From Acidobacteriota bacterium (lineage in GTDB: Bacteria > Acidobacteriota > Terriglobia > UBA7540): 17,193 nt of DNA. Numbering within the stretch: position 1 is the stretch's first letter; each line of letters begins with the position of its first letter. Below the pieces are notes generated by a model that saw nothing but the letters and a program-made list of their open reading frames with translations, was not told the origin of the DNA and searched no databases. Shown one piece after another: positions 13,558 through 17,193 of this stretch. The stretch lies in contig JAKASC010000020.1 in assembly GCA_021828245.1 (NCBI GenBank), positions 1 to 17,193 of the forward strand, in the 5' to 3' direction. The translations under genes were made by a program, and so were the position numbers.

Positions 13558-14743
13558 GAAAAAACCTCTTAGAAGAATCTGCATTGCAAATCGCCTCATT
13601 ATCTTAGCACGGAAGCTGAGGTTTGCCCAGCCCGCCGCAAGGCCGCGGCAATTGCAGCTTCATTTCGAGCCGACCCAACCCGCTTGGCGTTCTTGGAAGA
13701 CGCCGCCGCGATGGACCTGGGCTCGCCTCGGGGCGCTGCTGGCCGGCTTGATTTTGATGGCCAGTTGTCACGGAGGCCCCGGCTTGGCGCCCAATGTTTG
13801 GGCGCGGGTGGATGGTCAGCCAATCTATCGCCGGCAGGTTGAAAGCATTTACCAGCAGCGCAGGAAGGCAGGCAATGACGCGGCGGACTCGGAAGAAGCG
13901 GCCAATTTCAAACTGAATATCCTCAATGACTTGATTAATGACCAGGTCTTGCTCAATGACGCGCAGCGTTCCCAAATTAGCGTCTCGGAAGCCCAAGTGG
14001 ACAGGCGCCTCGCGCAACTCAAAAGCCCCTATTCGCCGCAAGAATTCGCTCAGAAACTGCAACAGGAAGGAATGACGCTCGACGAATTGAGGCGAGAGAT
14101 CAAAACCAGTTTGATTGTCCACCGCTTGATCAACCGCGATATCGAGGCGCATATTTCGGTCAGCCAGGCGGAAATCGCCGCTTACTACAAGCGCAACCAA
14201 GCCAGCTTCGACGTGCCGGAAACGGAGTACCATCTGGCGCAGATTGAGGTGACCCCGTATGCGGATCCCGAGGTGCGCAATCTTAAAGACGACGACGCCA
14301 AGACACCGGTAGATGCGCAGCGCAAGATTAAGGCGCTCTACGCTCAGCTTCGAGCCGGGGCGAGCTTCCGTGCCCTGGCGGAAAATTACTCGGAAGACCC
14401 GCGCACCGCCCTGAGCGGAGGGGATATGGGTTTTATTCCTCTCTCGGCGCTCAATGCGGATCCAACGCTCAAAAAAATCGTGACTTCGCTCAAACCCGGA
14501 CAAATTTCCGGCATTGTTCAGACACGTTCCGGATATCACATCGTCAAGCTGCTGGGAATTGAAAAGGCCGGGCAACGCACTCTTTCCGATCCGCAGGTGG
14601 TTGCCACCATTCGCAATACCCTCATGAGCGAAAAGACGCAGCTCCTAAAAGCGGCTTTTCTCGAGGTCTTACGTGACAGGGCGCATGTGAGGAATTATTA
14701 TGCGGAGAGGATTTTGAAACAAGAGGGAGTCGCTCTGCGGTAG
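13556..14743 (+). CDS. Lipoprotein SurA/parvulin-type peptidyl-prolyl isomerase
   Basis: A periplasmic folding factor. A hydrophobic segment (about 57-70) ends in the lipobox LMASC, with Cys71 (counted from 13556) as the lipidated residue. A SurA-N-like chaperone region (about 85-215) is rich in amphipathic helices (NDLINDQVLLNDA, EAQVDRRLAQL). A parvulin rotamase domain follows (about 225-335), with YHLAQIEV, FRALAENYSEDP, GGDMGFIP, GQISGIVQTRSGYHIVKL. It probably helps envelope or secreted proteins fold. The start is uncertain. ATG 13556 gives 395 residues, but its codon overlaps the rpmB start codon (CATG palindrome). It would also add a 56-residue hydrophilic, Arg-rich leader and run through the rpmB promoter. 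TTG 13652 (residue 33) is a plausible later start. The C-terminus is Arg/Lys-rich. Confidence 0.85.
   Translation: MKKPLRRICIANRLIILARKLRFAQPAARPRQLQLHFEPTQPAWRSWKTPPRWTWARLGALLAGLILMASCHGGPGLAPNVWARVDGQPIYRRQVESIYQQRRKAGNDAADSEEAANFKLNILNDLINDQVLLNDAQRSQISVSEAQVDRRLAQLKSPYSPQEFAQKLQQEGMTLDELRREIKTSLIVHRLINRDIEAHISVSQAEIAAYYKRNQASFDVPETEYHLAQIEVTPYADPEVRNLKDDDAKTPVDAQRKIKALYAQLRAGASFRALAENYSEDPRTALSGGDMGFIPLSALNADPTLKKIVTSLKPGQISGIVQTRSGYHIVKLLGIEKAGQRTLSDPQVVATIRNTLMSEKTQLLKAAFLEVLRDRAHVRNYYAERILKQEGVALR
13601..13629 (-). promoter_or_regulatory. Promoter of rpmB (TGGGCA-17-TAAGAT with TGC extension)
   Basis: On the minus strand, TAAGAT (13606-13601) is preceded by TGC (13609-13607), an extended -10, and by TGGGCA (13629-13624) at 17 bases, four of six matches to TTGACA. 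A start near 13594 leaves about 37 bases of leader with the AAGAGG site. The element lies inside the 5' part of the rightward prolyl isomerase frame if that frame is read from 13556. Confidence 0.55.
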
Positions 14744-14789
14744 GCCAACCGAGCGGCTCCGGCAAGCCGGTCGAGCGACCGTCGTTGGC
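14744..14789. terminator. Imperfect hairpin after the prolyl isomerase stop
   Basis: GCCAAC (14744-14749) pairs with GTTGGC (14784-14789), enclosing an inner stem CCGG (14759-14762) with CCGG (14767-14770). It starts immediately after the stop codon. No T-tract follows on either strand, so intrinsic termination is doubtful. An mRNA 3'-end structure or Rho-dependent end is as likely. Confidence 0.3.
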
Positions 14790-14838
14790 AGCCTGCAAGG
14801 GCTGCGCAAGAATCGCCCGCGGCGCTTGAGGGTATCTA

Positions 14839-15303
14839 TTAGCTTCCGGCTTTTGCCCTTTGGCCGGATGATGTGCCAACAAGACCGGGAGATGATGCCT
14901 GTGGGCTCGGCGAAGGGATGCCGCTCCAATGCTCGCAGGCAATGATGGAGTTGGCGGGTTGCTGCGTGTCGTATTTCAGATAAATGGCGTTGCCGAGCAT
15001 TCGTTGGGCTAACTCGTAAGCCTGGGGAAGGCGGGTTAAATCCTGGGCAACCTCGTAGCGGACACCGGCAACATCATACCTGTAAACGACCAGCCGGTGA
15101 TTCCTCGGGTCAGCCTGGGGTTCCACCACATCAATAATTTCTCCGGAAGTCAGCCGCCCGCGGCGATGGAGGTCCAGACAGCGCGCCCGCTCCACCTCCT
15201 CCGGCGTTTTTCGGCGCGACCGCCAATAATAGGCTATCACCCCCATCGCACCCAAAGCGGCGACCACCAGGCCAACGAGCTTTTCCGAACCGGAAACGAT
15301 CAT
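14839..15303 (-). CDS. Small single-span membrane protein, DUF3592-like
   Basis: 154 residues. One N-terminal membrane helix (about 8-26) is followed by a basic stop-transfer patch (RSRRK, 28-32). A compact beta-rich domain comes next (about 48-128): LTSGEIIDV, then VVYRYDVAGVRYEV and IYLKYDTQQPANSI. That ends in the Y-D-x-x-x-P-x-x-S pattern typical of DUF3592-type modules. A Ser/Pro/Gly tail closes the protein. Function is unknown. ATG 15303 is chosen over an upstream in-frame extension to 15399 because a promoter-like TGCTATCAT at 15357-15365 lies inside that extension and the extra residues look non-coding. It converges with the prolyl isomerase gene and follows the Fn3 lipoprotein gene after 131 bases. 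Confidence 0.72.
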   Translation of the reverse strand: MIVSGSEKLVGLVVAALGAMGVIAYYWRSRRKTPEEVERARCLDLHRRGRLTSGEIIDVVEPQADPRNHRLVVYRYDVAGVRYEVAQDLTRLPQAYELAQRMLGNAIYLKYDTQQPANSIIACEHWSGIPSPSPQASSPGLVGTSSGQRAKAGS

Positions 15304-15356
15304 CCCATTTTTCGCGGCCGCGCGGGTCCGTGGAGCCGTCGCGGGCCGCCGCTGCG

Positions 15357-15365
15357 ATGATAGCA
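15357..15365 (-). promoter_or_regulatory. Extended -10 promoter of the DUF3592-like gene (TGCTATCAT)
   Basis: On the minus strand TGC (15365-15363) abuts TATCAT (15362-15357), five of six matches to the -10 consensus. No -35 box is recognisable at 16-18 bases. A start near 15350 gives about 47 bases of leader to ATG 15303. Confidence 0.45.
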
Positions 15366-15434
15366 CGACCGTGGGCGGCGAGACAGACGATGCCGCCACG
15401 CCGTCTCATGTTTTTCGGCGCCTGACCCAATTTC

Positions 15435-16604
15435 TTATTTCCCAGCCTTGACCACGATCGGCAGAGACTTGGCGCTCTCATAGCCGGCCTGATTGACGGC
15501 GCTCACGGCATAAATGTATCGCTGGCCTGCCTTGACATCCCGGTCGCGATACACAGGGGTCTGCGCGAGCGTTTTGTTGAGCAGGGTGAACGGCTCATGG
15601 TTTTGACGCCGATAAACCCGATAACCTGCCAAGTTCGCTTCCGTATCGGGTTTCCAGACCAATTCGACCACGCCTGCCGAATAGAACCCGCTTAGCCCTC
15701 GAGGAGTTGGCGGAGGAAAGATATCGAGCGGCGTGATGTCCACCAGGTTGGAGCTTTCGCTCTCGGCGACTTCCCTTCCATGAACGACAATCGCCCGGAC
15801 CTTGAAAACGTAATGCTCTCCAAATTCAAATTTCCCATCCTCGAATTCTGTCGTCGCGGCTGTCCCTAAAAGCCGAAAGGAACGCGGTTGACCGGTGGCG
15901 CTGGCATAGACTTGGTACGTTACCTTTGAAGTAACGGGGCGACCGCTCAGCGTCGCTCGGGGAGCCGACCAGTGGAGAACCAAAACCTTCGGCTTTGCTT
16001 GGACGGTTAGGTTGCGGGGTGGCTTGGGGACGTCCATGACATGGACAACCCCGAGGTTGGAAGCAGCACTTCGCAAAGTGCGCCCTCGAAAGCCTCGCAC
16101 TTGGCTGACCGCCAAAAAGCTCAGCGTAGAGCCCAAAAGCTGTCGGAATTGGTTGGGAGAGAGCGTAAAAACATAAACCAGTTCCGAGCCGTGGCGATAC
16201 CGAGCCAGGCTGGCCGAGTCGAGGCTCACCCAAGGTTTGCCGGTCGTGAGGGGGGACGCGGGGGCTTGATGGGGCGGAGCGACGGCACGGAAAAGTTGCA
16301 GCTCAATCGGCTTGGTGAGTCGTTCACCGTCTGTGGCAAGTCGGGGCAGGGTAAGTTTGAGTTCGATGCTTCGGCCAATCTGCTGGGCGGCCAAATCCTT
16401 GATGCGCTGGGGCCGCTCGACCCGCGGAGGCTGAGGGGGCCCTTCGGCCGCGCAGCCCAGGAAAAAGGCGCTGATCGAAAGAGTGAGCAGCAGGCGATAT
16501 CCTCGCCCGGGGGGCCGGCGACGCCGGAAAAAGAGGAGAAGAAAGCCCGCGAGGGCACAAGCCTCCACGTGGGCGTGACGGGCCGCTTTCACCGGGAAGG
16601 TCAC
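15435..16604 (-). CDS. Lipoprotein with fibronectin type III domains
   Basis: 389 residues. A hydrophobic segment (about 37-50) ends in FFLGC with Cys51, a lipobox-like site, so the mature protein is probably anchored in a membrane. At least two Fn3 beta-sandwiches follow: about 192-291 (PKPPRNLTV, then LVLHWSAP, TYQVYAS, YVFKVRAIV) and about 297-386 (PPTPRGLSG, ELVWKPD, LAGYRVYRR, YIYAVSAVNQAG). A divergent third (about 61-190) probably precedes them. The role is likely extracytoplasmic binding; no enzyme motif is present. GTG 16604 overlaps the hslU stop as GTGA, so translation is coupled. The 36 residues before the signal helix are unusually long and include another hydrophobic stretch (about 15-26), so a later start cannot be excluded. 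It is probably in one operon with hslU. Confidence 0.83.
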   Translation of the reverse strand: MTFPVKAARHAHVEACALAGFLLLFFRRRRPPGRGYRLLLTLSISAFFLGCAAEGPPQPPRVERPQRIKDLAAQQIGRSIELKLTLPRLATDGERLTKPIELQLFRAVAPPHQAPASPLTTGKPWVSLDSASLARYRHGSELVYVFTLSPNQFRQLLGSTLSFLAVSQVRGFRGRTLRSAASNLGVVHVMDVPKPPRNLTVQAKPKVLVLHWSAPRATLSGRPVTSKVTYQVYASATGQPRSFRLLGTAATTEFEDGKFEFGEHYVFKVRAIVVHGREVAESESSNLVDITPLDIFPPPTPRGLSGFYSAGVVELVWKPDTEANLAGYRVYRRQNHEPFTLLNKTLAQTPVYRDRDVKAGQRYIYAVSAVNQAGYESAKSLPIVVKAGK

Positions 16605-17193
16605 AAGATGTAGCGACTCAAATCTTGATTCTTGACGATATCCGCCAACTGCTTTTGGACGTAGGCGGCGTCAATGCGGACGTTCTTTTTCTTAAGGTCG
16701 GGGCCCTCGAAAGAAATCTCGTCCAGCACTTTTTCCATGATGGTGTGAAGCCGACGCGCGCCGATGTTCTCCGTCTGCTCGTTGACGGTAGCGGCGAATC
16801 GGGCAATCTCTTCCAGGGCGTCATCGGTGAAAGAAAGTTTGATGCCCTCCGTCTCCAATAACGCCGTGTATTGCTTGACAAGCGCGCTCTTCGGCTCCTT
16901 CAAGATGCGAATAAAGTCCTCAACCGTGAGCGCTTGCAACTCGACCCGAATCGGAAACCGGCCTTGCAGTTCCGGAATCAGGTCTGAAGGCTTGCTGACG
17001 TGGAAAGCACCGGCGGCAATAAACAGGATGTGGTCGGTGCGGACCATGCCATACCGCGTATTGACGGTCGTACCCTCCACAATCGGAAGAATATCCCGCT
17101 GCACTCCTTCCCGACTCACATCGGGTCCGTGACCATGCTCGCGCCCCGCGATCTTGTCAATCTCATCGAGGAAGATGATGCCCGACTGCTCGG
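16601..17193 (-). CDS. hslU: hslU, ATPase subunit of the HslVU protease, C-terminal part (cut by window edge)
   Basis: HslU is the AAA+ unfoldase that feeds substrates to the HslV peptidase in the cytoplasm. The visible 196 residues begin inside the ATPase domain at the Walker B motif GIIFLDEIDKI. They continue through DVSREGVQRD, the GAFHVSKPSDLIPELQGRFPIRVEL stretch with the arginine-finger region, and GARRLHTIMEKVLDEISFE, which carries the sensor-II arginine. The end is LSRYIL, the C-terminal tail that docks into HslV in this family (often RFIL). The Walker A part and most of the I domain lie beyond the right edge. HslV is usually encoded just upstream, outside this window. The stop codon overlaps the GTG of the Fn3 lipoprotein gene. 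Confidence 0.96.
   Translation of the reverse strand, partial: EQSGIIFLDEIDKIAGREHGHGPDVSREGVQRDILPIVEGTTVNTRYGMVRTDHILFIAAGAFHVSKPSDLIPELQGRFPIRVELQALTVEDFIRILKEPKSALVKQYTALLETEGIKLSFTDDALEEIARFAATVNEQTENIGARRLHTIMEKVLDEISFEGPDLKKKNVRIDAAYVQKQLADIVKNQDLSRYIL

Noticed and set aside
13604..14575. Long (323-codon) minus-strand open frame opposite the prolyl isomerase
   Set aside because: It is the antisense of a gene with clear SurA/parvulin motifs. The translated product has no domain logic and arises from GC-biased codons.
1..17193. Mobile elements, CRISPR arrays, tRNA genes, toxin-antitoxin or defence systems
   Set aside because: I looked for transposase motifs, regularly spaced repeats, T-loop-like sequence in gaps, and small paired genes, and found none. 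The only T-loop-like string (near 6078) is within the PilZ-like coding sequence.

Overview
The window is an ordinary, gene-dense chromosomal stretch of a GC-rich bacterium. The gene families suggest an Acidobacteriota-type organism. The pointers are a four-cysteine zinc-ribbon L28, a degenerate PilZ protein next to a CBS protein, a bifunctional Rel, AsmA, DUF2914 and DUF3592 proteins, and a helical-repeat protein of a type I associate with that phylum. This taxonomic reading is inference from family resemblance, not from a search. I see no insertion sequences, phage genes, CRISPR arrays, tRNA or rRNA genes.

Layout. On the left edge, tgt (queuine tRNA-ribosyltransferase, minus strand) is cut by the window end after 185 residues. 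A gene-poor stretch of about 530 bases follows. Then come a two-module helical-repeat protein, glmM (peptidoglycan and LPS precursor synthesis) and a secreted VirB10-like protein on the plus strand. These face a convergent membrane protein with a C-terminal DUF2914 domain. A divergent region then opens a plus-strand run: a PilZ-like protein, a two-CBS-domain protein, a SAM methyltransferase translationally coupled to a small secreted beta-barrel-like protein, an AsmA-like protein, a Ca2+/H+ antiporter and a full-length bifunctional (p)ppGpp synthetase/hydrolase. Next, rpmB (L28, minus) and a lipoprotein SurA/parvulin-type prolyl isomerase (plus) diverge from almost the same point. The right end is a minus-strand run. 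It holds hslU (cut by the window edge), a fibronectin-III lipoprotein whose GTG start overlaps the hslU stop, and a small DUF3592-like membrane protein.

How the parts fit. Most genes are housekeeping or cell-envelope genes: stringent response, tRNA modification, ribosome, cell-wall precursor, ATP-dependent proteolysis, envelope chaperone. I found no dedicated accessory system. The most useful observations are regulatory or small-scale. An extended -10 motif TGCTANNAT recurs just upstream of four genes. The mRNAs of glmM and rel appear to have almost no leader. There are several perfect or near-perfect inverted repeats in leaders and gene ends. The helical-repeat protein contains a gapless internal duplication with a 127-residue period.
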